64,000 bases of DNA, from contig NZ_RFFG01000049.1 in the NCBI RefSeq assembly GCF_003696215.1, positions 1 to 64,000 of the forward strand. Reading direction: 5' to 3'. The translations under genes and the position numbers were made by a program. This DNA comes from Actinomadura harenae (lineage in GTDB: Bacteria; Actinomycetota; Actinomycetes; Streptosporangiales; Streptosporangiaceae). The first letter of the stretch is position 1. Each line of letters begins with the position of its first letter. The notes beneath the pieces were generated by a model. The model searched no databases. It was given only the letters and a program-made list of their open reading frames with translations, and had not been told where the DNA came from. Shown here one piece after another: positions 1-7,466 of this stretch.

Positions 1-2958
1 CTGGCGCTCTGGCGGGGGCCCGCGCTCGCCGACGCCGCGCACCTGCCGTTCGCGTCCGCGCCGTCCGCGCGCCTGGACGAGCTGCGCCGCGCGGCCCTCG
101 AGGACCGTGCCGCGGCCGACCTGGAGGCCGGACACGACGGCGACCTCGTTCCCGAGCTCCAGGCCCTCGTGTCCGCCGACCCGCTGCGCGAGCCGCTGCG
201 GGCCCTGCTGATCCGCGCCCTCTACGCGTCCGGGCGGCAGGCGGACGCGCTCGCCGAGTACGCGTCGCTGCGGACGGCCCTGGCCGACGGCCTCGGCGTG
301 GACCCGTCGCCGTCCGTGGAGGCGCTGCACGTTGCCGTCCTGCGGCAGGATCCGTCGCTGTCCGGCGTCCGGCCCGCGGCGGAGGACGGGCCGGTGGTCG
401 AGCGCGACCGGTCCGGCGCGTCCGCCGGGAACCTGCGCGCGCAGCTGACCAGCTTCATCGGCCGCGACGAGGACCTGCGGCAGGTCGGCGCCCTGCTCAC
501 CGCGGGACGGTTCGTCACGCTGACCGGCCCCGGCGGCGCGGGCAAGACCCGGCTGTCGCAGGAGGCGGGACGGGCCGCCGCGGGCCTCGCGCCGGACGGG
601 GTGTGGTTCGTCCCGCTCGCGTCCGTCACCGACCCGGGCGAGGTGCCGTCCGCCGTGCTCACGGCGCTCGGCGTGCGCGAGGCGACGCTGCTGTCCGCCA
701 AGTCCGGCTGGCTGGCCGCGCCCGACGCCGGCGACCCGCTCGACCGGCTGGCCGGGGCGCTCGCGGCCCGCCGTCCGCTGATCATCCTGGACAACTGCGA
801 GCACCTGCTCGACGCGGCGGCCCGGCTCGCCGACCGGGTGCTGGCCGACTGCCCCGGCGCGCGGATCCTCGCGACCAGCCGCGAGCCGCTCGGCGTCACC
901 GGCGAGGTCCTCTGGCCGGTCGAGCCGCTGGAGCCGCCCCCGGCGGACGCGTCCGCCGACGCCGCCGCCCGGTATCCGGCCGTCCGGCTGCTGGGCGACC
1001 GCGCCGCCGCCGTCTCCCCGGGCTTCGCGGTGACCGGAGAGAACGTCGCGGACGTCGTCCGGATCTGCCGCGCCCTCGACGGCATGCCCCTCGCGATCGA
1101 GCTCGCCGCGGCGCGGCTCCGCGCGCTCACCGTCGCCCAGGTCGCCGACCGCCTGGACGACCGCTTCCGGCTGCTCCGCGAGGGCAGCCGCACCGCCCTG
1201 CCCCGGCACCGCACCCTCCGCGCCGTCGTCGAGTGGAGCTGGGACCTCCTGGACGCCCGCGAACGCGCGATCTGGCGCCGCCTCGCCGCCTTCCCCGGCG
1301 GCGCCGGCCTGGACGCCGCCGAGGCCGTCTGCGCCGACCCGGACACGCCCCCGCCCGGAGCCGCAGGGAGTGTTCCCACCGGGGACGTTCTGGACGTTCT
1401 GGCGGCGCTCGTCGAGAAGTCGCTGGTCACGGTCGTCACCGACGGCCCGGACGGCGTCCCGAGGTACCGGATGCTGGAGACGATCCGCGCCTACGGGCTG
1501 GAGCGCCTGGCCGAGGCGGGCGAGCGGGAACGGGTCCGGCGCGCGCACGCCGAGCACTTCGCGGGCCTCGCCGAGACCGCCGAGCCGCACCTCTACCGCG
1601 CCGAGCAGCTCGACTGGATCGCCCGCCTGGACACCGAGCAGGACAACCTGCACGCCGCGCTGCGCTGGGCGATCGACCGCGGCGACGCGCCGCTCGCGGT
1701 CCGGTTCGTCGCGGCGCTCGGCTGGTACTGGTTCCTCCGCGGACGGGTCAACGAGGCCGTGGACAGCGTGAACGCGCTCGCCGCCATGCCCGCCCTGCCG
1801 CCCGTGCAGGGCACCGCCCTGGCGTTCGCCTTCGGTGCGATGGCCGTGTTCGACGGCTCCCCGCGCAAGGACGCCGACGCCGCCGGGTGGCTGCTGCGTG
1901 CCAAGGAGCTCGCGGAGGCGATCCCCGAGGACGAGCCGCTGCATCCGGGACTGCGCCTGGGGATGGTCTCGGCGCAGATGTACTCCGAGGGCTGGAACAA
2001 GGGGGCCCTGGACGGCCTCGGCCCGCTCCTCGCCGACCCGGACCCGTGGGTGCGCGGCCTCGGCCGCTTCATCGCCGGCCACGTCGAGCTGAACTTCGGC
2101 CGCACGGCCTCGGGGGAGCGGCACTTCGCCGAGGCGCTGGCGGCGTTCCGGGAGGCGGGCGACCGGTGGGGGCTGTCGTTCACCCTCACCGGGCAGGCCG
2201 AGCTGCTCGGACGCCGCGGCGAGCACCGCGCGGCGGTCGGCCTGTACGAGGAGGCCGTCCGGCTGAACGACCGGTTCGGCGGCGGCCCGATGGTCGTCCT
2301 GCAGACCGAGATGCAGCTGGTCGTCCAGCTCACGCTGCTCGGCGAGGTCGAGCGGGCCGAGGCGATCCTGGCGGCGGCGCTGCGCGAGGTCGAGCGGATC
2401 GGGTCGGCCGAGGGGATGGCGGCGCTGCACCACGCGTCCGCGCTGATCGCGCGGCGGCGCGGCGACCACGCCGAGACCGTCCGGCTGCTGGACCACGCGG
2501 TCCGCCTCACCGAGGGGCTCGCGGGCTCACCGCAGTTCCGTGCGCTGGTCCTGGTGACCCGCGCCCACTGCGACCTGGACGCGGGCGCCGCGGGCGCCGC
2601 CCGGCAGCGGCTGCGCGAGGCCCTGGTCCGGGCCGTCGAGGCCCCCGACTTCCCGATCGTCGCGAACGTCCTGTGCGGCCTGGGCGCCCTGGCCCGCCAC
2701 GAGGGCGACCCCACCACCGCCGCCGAACTCCTCGGCCAGGCGGAGGGCCTGCGCGGCGGCCCCGACCTCTCCCAGCCCGACGCCGTCGCGCTCGCCGCGG
2801 TCCTCCGCACCGAGCTGGGCGACGCGTCCTACGATGCGGCCTTCGCCCGCGGCCGCGCCCGCACCTTCGACGATCTCCTGGAGTCCCAGCGGGTTCCCGG
2901 CCCCAGGCCCTGGTCCCCCCGCCCGCCCTTCGGCCACCCGGACAGCACCTCCGACTAG
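1..2958 (+). CDS. AfsR/SARP-type transcriptional regulator with NB-ARC-like ATPase and TPR domains (5' partial)
   Basis: The reading frame is already open at base 1, so the start and the N-terminal DNA-binding domain lie outside the window; 985 residues are visible. The first ~110 visible residues read as the end of a BTAD (bacterial transcriptional activator) domain. They are followed by an ATPase module with a Walker A motif GPGGAGKT near 529-552 and a downstream LIILDNCEH-type Walker B near 778-801, then a long alpha-helical TPR-like region to the C-terminus. This order matches the AfsR/SARP family of cytoplasmic activators of secondary-metabolite genes. The next gene pair is a DrrAB-type exporter on the other strand. 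A link between the two is inference; no biosynthetic genes follow. The domain call is firm, the target genes are unknown. Confidence 0.88.
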   Translation: MALWRGPALADAAHLPFASAPSARLDELRRAALEDRAAADLEAGHDGDLVPELQALVSADPLREPLRALLIRALYASGRQADALAEYASLRTALADGLGVDPSPSVEALHVAVLRQDPSLSGVRPAAEDGPVVERDRSGASAGNLRAQLTSFIGRDEDLRQVGALLTAGRFVTLTGPGGAGKTRLSQEAGRAAAGLAPDGVWFVPLASVTDPGEVPSAVLTALGVREATLLSAKSGWLAAPDAGDPLDRLAGALAARRPLIILDNCEHLLDAAARLADRVLADCPGARILATSREPLGVTGEVLWPVEPLEPPPADASADAAARYPAVRLLGDRAAAVSPGFAVTGENVADVVRICRALDGMPLAIELAAARLRALTVAQVADRLDDRFRLLREGSRTALPRHRTLRAVVEWSWDLLDARERAIWRRLAAFPGGAGLDAAEAVCADPDTPPPGAAGSVPTGDVLDVLAALVEKSLVTVVTDGPDGVPRYRMLETIRAYGLERLAEAGERERVRRAHAEHFAGLAETAEPHLYRAEQLDWIARLDTEQDNLHAALRWAIDRGDAPLAVRFVAALGWYWFLRGRVNEAVDSVNALAAMPALPPVQGTALAFAFGAMAVFDGSPRKDADAAGWLLRAKELAEAIPEDEPLHPGLRLGMVSAQMYSEGWNKGALDGLGPLLADPDPWVRGLGRFIAGHVELNFGRTASGERHFAEALAAFREAGDRWGLSFTLTGQAELLGRRGEHRAAVGLYEEAVRLNDRFGGGPMVVLQTEMQLVVQLTLLGEVERAEAILAAALREVERIGSAEGMAALHHASALIARRRGDHAETVRLLDHAVRLTEGLAGSPQFRALVLVTRAHCDLDAGAAGAARQRLREALVRAVEAPDFPIVANVLCGLGALARHEGDPTTAAELLGQAEGLRGGPDLSQPDAVALAAVLRTELGDASYDAAFARGRARTFDDLLESQRVPGPRPWSPRPPFGHPDSTSD

Positions 2959-3085
2959 CCCACGACTAGCCCCCGACCAGCCCGCCGTCCACGCGCGGTG
3001 CCCGCCGCACGCCCCGGACGGGGGCGGGCGTCGGGGGCGGCGCGAGGACGTCGGGCCTCGCGCGGTGTTCCGCATGGCCGGCCGG

Positions 3086-3898
3086 TCAGGCGCGCCGCTT
3101 GAAGGCGCGGAGGGACAGCGGGGCGAAGATCAGCGTGATCGCCAGGCCCCAGGCCAGCGCGGCCACGGCGTGGTGCAGGACGGGACCGCCGATGAGCAGC
3201 CCGCGCATCGCCTCGACCAGCTGCGTGACCGGGTTGTTCCGGATGACCCAGGCGAGCCAGTCCGGGATGCCGCGGGTCGACTTGATGAAGGCGGTGCTGA
3301 GGAAGCTCAGCGGGAAGATCGCCACGAACCCGAAGAGCTGCACCTTCTCCGGCTCGTTGACCTTCATCGCGATGTACACCGACGTCCAGGAGAACAGGAC
3401 CGCGAACGCGAGCAGCAGCAGGAACGCGCCGACCACCGCGACCGGGCCGGTGTGGATCCGGAACCCGATGAGGAAACCGACCGCCAGCAGGATGGCCATC
3501 GACCACGCCTGCTTGACGGTGTCGGCGAGGATCCGCCCGGCGAGCGGCGCGGACCTGGCGATCGGAAGGCTGCGGAACCGGTCGAACACGCCCTTGGTGA
3601 GGTCGGTGTTCAGCCCGAACCCGGTGCTCATCCCGGCGAACAGGGCGTTCTGGGCGATGATCCCAGGGATGACGACCGGCAGGTAGGACGAGACGCTGCC
3701 GGTCATGGACGGGCCGAACACGTACGCGAACAGCAGCACGAACATGATCGGCTGGATGGACAGGTCGACCAGTTCCATCGGGTTGTGCTTGATCTGCACC
3801 AGGTTGCGCCAGGCGAGGGTGGCGGTGTGGCGCAGGGCGGCGGCGGGGGAGACCCGCCGGGTCAGCTGGGGCTCGGGGGCGAGCGCGGCGGTGGTCAC
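3086..3898 (-). CDS. DrrB-type ABC-2 transporter permease
   Basis: This is a 270-residue integral membrane protein of the ABC-2 permease family, the partner of the ATPase encoded just upstream. About six hydrophobic segments are visible, and the conserved region around FRSLPIARSAPLAGR and the C-terminal MRGLLIGG are typical of DrrB-like daunorubicin-resistance permeases. The GTG start at 3898 overlaps the ATPase stop in a GTGA, so the two are translationally coupled. The frame stays open far upstream through the ATPase gene, but that part is antisense-like noise. The substrate cannot be read from the sequence; lipophilic drug or lipid export is the usual role of the family. Confidence 0.9.
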   Translation of the reverse strand: MTTAALAPEPQLTRRVSPAAALRHTATLAWRNLVQIKHNPMELVDLSIQPIMFVLLFAYVFGPSMTGSVSSYLPVVIPGIIAQNALFAGMSTGFGLNTDLTKGVFDRFRSLPIARSAPLAGRILADTVKQAWSMAILLAVGFLIGFRIHTGPVAVVGAFLLLLAFAVLFSWTSVYIAMKVNEPEKVQLFGFVAIFPLSFLSTAFIKSTRGIPDWLAWVIRNNPVTQLVEAMRGLLIGGPVLHHAVAALAWGLAITLIFAPLSLRAFKRRA

Positions 3899-4887
3899 GC
3901 GCGGGCTCCTTCCTTCTCGGCGCGGACGAGCTGGTCCGCTTCGGCGTCGACGTCGTCGGTGTGGTGGCCGGTGAGGGCGAAGAACACCTCGTCCAGGCTG
4001 GACTTGCGCAGGGACAGCTCCCCGATGGGCACGCCCGCGTCGTCCAGGCGGCGGACCACGGCGGGCATCAGCGCGGGATCGGTGATCGGGACGCTGACCA
4101 GGCCGTCCACCGTCTCCGGGGTGGCGCCCGCGAGGTCGGCGACGATGGCCTGGACGGTGGACGCGTCGGACGCGTCGACCGGGCGGACCTCGAGCACCTG
4201 CCCGCCGACCTGCTCCTTCAGCGCGTCGGACGTGCCGTGCGCGATGACCTGGCCGCGGTCGATGACGACGATGTCGTCGGCGAGCTGGTCGGCCTCCTCC
4301 AGGTACTGCGTGGTCAGCAGGACGGTCACGCCGTCGGCGGTCAGGCCGCGGACCATGTCCCACAGGCCATTGCGCGAGCGCGGGTCGAGGCCGGTGGTCG
4401 GCTCGTCCAGGAACAGGATCTGCGGGCGTCCGACCAGGCTCGCGGCCAGGTCGAGGCGGCGCCGCATGCCGCCCGAGTAGGTCTTGGCGGGGCGCCCGGC
4501 GGCGTCCACGAGGCCGAACCGGTCGAGCAGCTCGGCCGCGCGGGCCCTGGCGGCGCGCCGGGACTGGCCGAGCAGCCGCCCGATCATGAGGAGGTTCTCG
4601 GTGCCGGTGAGCATCTCGTCGACGCCGGCGTACTGGCCGGTCAGGCCGACGAGCTGGCGCACCTGGTGCGCCTGCTTCACGACGTCGTAGCCGCCGACCG
4701 TGGCGTGCCCGGCCGTCGGTTCGATCAGGGTCGCGAGGATGCGGGTCGTGGTGGTCTTCCCGGCGCCGTTCGGGCCGAGGACGCCGAGCACGGTGCCCGC
4801 CTCCGCGGTCAGCGACACCCCGGACAGGGCGCGCGTCTCGCCGAAGCGCTTCTCCAGGCCCTCGGCCTGGATGGCGTGGGGGGACAT
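3895..4887 (-). CDS. DrrA-type ABC transporter ATP-binding protein
   Basis: This 330-residue cytoplasmic ATPase powers the DrrB-like permease. It shows Walker A (GPNGAGKTTT), the ABC signature YSGGMRRRLDLA, Walker B with LFLDEPTTGLD and a C-terminal extension after the ATPase core, the standard DrrA layout and length. I chose the ATG at 4887 because it has an AAGGAG Shine-Dalgarno sequence about 7 nt upstream and gives the usual N-terminus (MSPHAIQAEGLEKRFG). An upstream in-frame start at 4947 would add 20 atypical residues. The stop overlaps the permease start by 4 nt. The pair probably forms an exporter; the substrate is unknown. Confidence 0.92.
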   Translation of the reverse strand: MSPHAIQAEGLEKRFGETRALSGVSLTAEAGTVLGVLGPNGAGKTTTTRILATLIEPTAGHATVGGYDVVKQAHQVRQLVGLTGQYAGVDEMLTGTENLLMIGRLLGQSRRAARARAAELLDRFGLVDAAGRPAKTYSGGMRRRLDLAASLVGRPQILFLDEPTTGLDPRSRNGLWDMVRGLTADGVTVLLTTQYLEEADQLADDIVVIDRGQVIAHGTSDALKEQVGGQVLEVRPVDASDASTVQAIVADLAGATPETVDGLVSVPITDPALMPAVVRRLDDAGVPIGELSLRKSSLDEVFFALTGHHTDDVDAEADQLVRAEKEGARA

Positions 4888-5328
4888 GAGGTCTCCTTCG
4901 TCGTTCGTGGGTCCGGACCGCCGGGCCCACGACCGAGGGGCGGTCAAAGTAGGCGATATCCGGTTGGTGCGCTTTCAGCTTCCCGGCCTGCGCTGTCAGG
5001 ACGCTGATCTCCCGCTGACAGCCCGCGCCCCCTGCGCTGAGCGGGGCTGACACGAGCCGGTGAATCGATGAGCCGAGCCGATGAACCGGGCCGAGGAGCC
5101 CGGCCGGTGAAACCGTGCCGATGAGACGTGCCGGTGAACCGTGCCGATGAGCCGAGCCGATCGCCGGGCCGCCGGACGTCGATCCTCCGAGGCGCCGGGG
5201 CGGCGAGACGACCGGTTCCACGGTCGCACGCGGGTCTGACAAAACCGTCCGCGGACCGTGGCCCGCCGGACCGGTGATCGGGCGCACCGGTCCGCGGACG
5301 GGCGCCGTCCGGGCCATAGACTGGAGAC
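4888..5328. other. Intergenic region between the ABC exporter and PH-domain genes
   Basis: These 441 nt separate two divergently read units and must hold both promoters. I see no convincing ORF. The central part (about 5049-5165) is a degenerate run of CCGATGA/GCCGGTGAA-like words, listed separately. The rest is ordinary GC-rich sequence with no riboswitch or RNA gene that I can recognise. Confidence 0.5.
5049..5165. repeat. Degenerate short tandem repeats (GTGCCGGTGAACC / GTGCCGATGAGCC words)
   Basis: The words GAGCCGATGAA, GTGCCGATGAG and GTGCCGGTGAA recur in alternating order across about 115 nt. Units are imperfect and of uneven length, so this is a low-complexity or decayed repeat rather than a clean array. 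It sits upstream of the ABC exporter genes. No function can be read from it. Confidence 0.45.
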
Positions 5329-5862
5329 GTGACGGCGCGGAGCACCCACGCGGTGCGGCTCAGGGAGCCCGCGAACCGGGTGTCGCCGCGGGCCATCGCG
5401 CACTGGGCGATCGAGTACCTGCTGTTCTGGGGCCTGGGCTTCGGCCTGGCCTGGGGCGTCGCCGCCTGGCTCGGCCACCGCCCCCGCGACGGCGTCCCAC
5501 GCTGGGTGACCGCCCACGTCGGCTGGCTGCCCGTCGTGGTCGGCATCGTCGGCGTGCTTTCCGTCACTGTCGCGCCAGTCTGGCGTTACCGCGTGCACCG
5601 CTGGGAGGTCAGCGCGGACGTCGTCTACACGCGGACGGGCTGGTTCACCCGCGACTGGCTCCTCGTCCCCGTCAGCCGCATCCAGAACGTCCACACCGAG
5701 CAGGGATGGCTCGAACGGCTGCTCGGCCTCGCGCGCCTGCGCGTCCACACGGCGTCCCACACGGGCTCGTCCGAGGTGTCCGGGCTGCCCGTCGCGGTCG
5801 CCAACAGGCTCGCCGAAGACCTGGCGCACCGCGCGCACGACCTGAGCGACGACGCCACGTGA
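5329..5862 (+). CDS. PH-domain membrane protein, YdbS-like
   Basis: This is a 177-residue protein. Two hydrophobic segments (about residues 25-48 and 65-85) are followed by a bacterial PH-like (bPH2) domain from about residue 92, with the family pattern WEVSADVVYTRTGWFTRDWLLVPVSR and a short tryptophan/leucine segment after it. The GTG start at 5329 follows GGAGAC closely. It overlaps the next gene by 4 nt, and together they match the YdbS/YdbT pair found in many Gram-positives. Family members are membrane proteins of poorly known function; in Bacillus the pair has been linked to protection against antimicrobial compounds. That role is not shown here. Confidence 0.85.
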   Translation: MTARSTHAVRLREPANRVSPRAIAHWAIEYLLFWGLGFGLAWGVAAWLGHRPRDGVPRWVTAHVGWLPVVVGIVGVLSVTVAPVWRYRVHRWEVSADVVYTRTGWFTRDWLLVPVSRIQNVHTEQGWLERLLGLARLRVHTASHTGSSEVSGLPVAVANRLAEDLAHRAHDLSDDAT

Positions 5863-7388
5863 CCGCGCCGCACGACGCTCCCGCCCCGCGCCCGCCCGCC
5901 GAAGCCGGTGAGGCGCCCCCGCCGCGTCCCGCGAGGGACGCGCCCGTCCGGCGCCTGCATCCGCTGACCTTCGTGGTCGGCGCCGCCCGCGAGATGACGG
6001 CGCTCGTGGGCGCGGGCGCCACGGGCCTCCTCGTCGGCGGACTGTCCACGGCGTTCTACTTCGCGCTCATAGGGCTCGCCTTCGGACTGGCCTGGCACGT
6101 CGGAACCTGGGCGACCTTCACCTACCACGTGCACGAGGACCGCTTCCAGACCCGCAGATCCCTGGTGGGACGGACGGTCAAGAGCGTCCCCCGCGAACGG
6201 ATCCGTGGCGTGGACATCTCGTCCACCCTCGGCCACCGGCTTCTGGGCCTCGCGATCGTCCACGTCGACGCGGGCGCGGACGGCGGCGAGATCGTGCTCA
6301 ACGCGGTGGCGCAGCGCGAGGCCGAGCGGCTCAGGAAGGTCCTCCTCGCGCGCGCACGCGTGGCCGAGGCCCCGCTGCAGGTGAAACGGCGCCGCGAGCT
6401 CGCGCACATCCGTCCGCGCTGGTTCCTCTACGCGCCGCTGAGCGGGGCGTACCTGCTGACCCCGTTCGCGCTCGCGGGAAGCCTCCTCGGCACCCTCTAC
6501 AACCTCGGCGACGACCTCGGGCTGATCACCCGCGACCGTGTCGAGAGCCTCGGACGGGACGCGGCGGGCCTGCCCACCGGCGTCGTCGTCCTGATCATGA
6601 TGCTGTTCCTGGGCGCGATGCCGGTCGCCTCGGTCATCGCGTTCACCCTGTTCAACTGGGACTTCACCGTCTACGAGCGGGACGGCTCGATCGTCGCCGA
6701 ACGCGGCCTGGTCACCCGCCGCAGCGTCGCGCTGGAACGCCGCCGGGTGCGCGGTGTCGAACTGTCCGACAACCCCTTCGAGCGCGTCGCGGGGGTCGTC
6801 CGGCTCGGCGCCCTGGTCACGGGCCTGGGCGACGCCGCCCACCGGGGCCGCCTCCTGCCCGCCGCGCCCCGCTCCGTCGCGGTCGCGCTAGCCTCCCGCG
6901 TCCTCGGCCCCGTGCCCGCCCCACTGATCCCGCACCCCCGGGCCGCCCGGGGCCGCCGCCTCGTGCGCGCGACGGCCCCGCCCCTGGGAGCCGCCGTCGT
7001 CTGCGCCTTCGCGGGACACCTGGCGACGACCACCGCCGCCCTGTTCGCCGCCCTCATGGCCGTCCCGCTGGGCCTGGACCGCTACCGCCAGCTCGGTCAC
7101 GCCGACGACGGCGTCCGCCTGACCGTCCGGTCCGGTTCCCTGCGCCGACGCCAGTACGTCGTGGAACACGACGCGATCGTGGGCTGGCGCGTCCGCCGCA
7201 CGCTGTTCCAGCGCCGCGCGGGTCTCGCCACCCTGCACGCCGCCGTGGGCGCGGGCGAGGGCGGCTGCGCCGCCGTGGACATGTCCGAATCCGACGCTCT
7301 CGCCATGGCCTGGACGATCACCCCCGACTGGATCGCCCCCTTCCTGGCCCCGCCCCGCCCCGACAAGACCCGCGAACACCCCTCGTAG
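5859..7388 (+). CDS. PH-domain membrane protein, YdbT-like
   Basis: This is a 509-residue membrane protein with repeated bPH2 modules. The first is near residues 90-165 (VHEDRFQTRRSLVGRTVKSVPRERIRGVD), the second near 270-340 (YERDGSIVAERGLVTRRSVALERRRVRGVE), and a third, weaker one lies near the C-terminus. Hydrophobic pairs precede each module. The start is the GTG at 5859, overlapping the YdbS-like stop as GTGA; the frame is open further upstream, but that part is antisense-type composition. The N-terminal ~30 residues are proline/alanine-rich. Its length matches YdbT. It probably acts in the membrane as a complex with the preceding protein. Confidence 0.85.
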   Translation: MTAPHDAPAPRPPAEAGEAPPPRPARDAPVRRLHPLTFVVGAAREMTALVGAGATGLLVGGLSTAFYFALIGLAFGLAWHVGTWATFTYHVHEDRFQTRRSLVGRTVKSVPRERIRGVDISSTLGHRLLGLAIVHVDAGADGGEIVLNAVAQREAERLRKVLLARARVAEAPLQVKRRRELAHIRPRWFLYAPLSGAYLLTPFALAGSLLGTLYNLGDDLGLITRDRVESLGRDAAGLPTGVVVLIMMLFLGAMPVASVIAFTLFNWDFTVYERDGSIVAERGLVTRRSVALERRRVRGVELSDNPFERVAGVVRLGALVTGLGDAAHRGRLLPAAPRSVAVALASRVLGPVPAPLIPHPRAARGRRLVRATAPPLGAAVVCAFAGHLATTTAALFAALMAVPLGLDRYRQLGHADDGVRLTVRSGSLRRRQYVVEHDAIVGWRVRRTLFQRRAGLATLHAAVGAGEGGCAAVDMSESDALAMAWTITPDWIAPFLAPPRPDKTREHPS

Positions 7389-7418
7389 CCGCGAGGACGA
7401 GGGCCGGGAGCACGCGAA

Positions 7419-7448
7419 CGCCCGGCCCCTCTCGAGAAGGGCCGGGCG
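7419..7448. terminator. Bidirectional hairpin between convergent genes
   Basis: Perfect 10-bp inverted repeat (CGCCCGGCCC / GGGCCGGGCG) with a 10-nt loop lies between the ydbT-like stop and the sepH stop. There is no clear T-run, as is usual in high-GC actinomycetes. Its position between two converging genes supports a terminator for both. Confidence 0.7.
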
Positions 7449-7466
7449 CCGACGCGGGTGGACGTC

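Noticed and set aside
3086..5317. Long 743-codon minus-strand frame covering the ABC genes
   Set aside because: Only the part after 3898 is the permease; the rest runs in another frame through the well-supported ATPase gene and has arginine/proline-rich noise composition.
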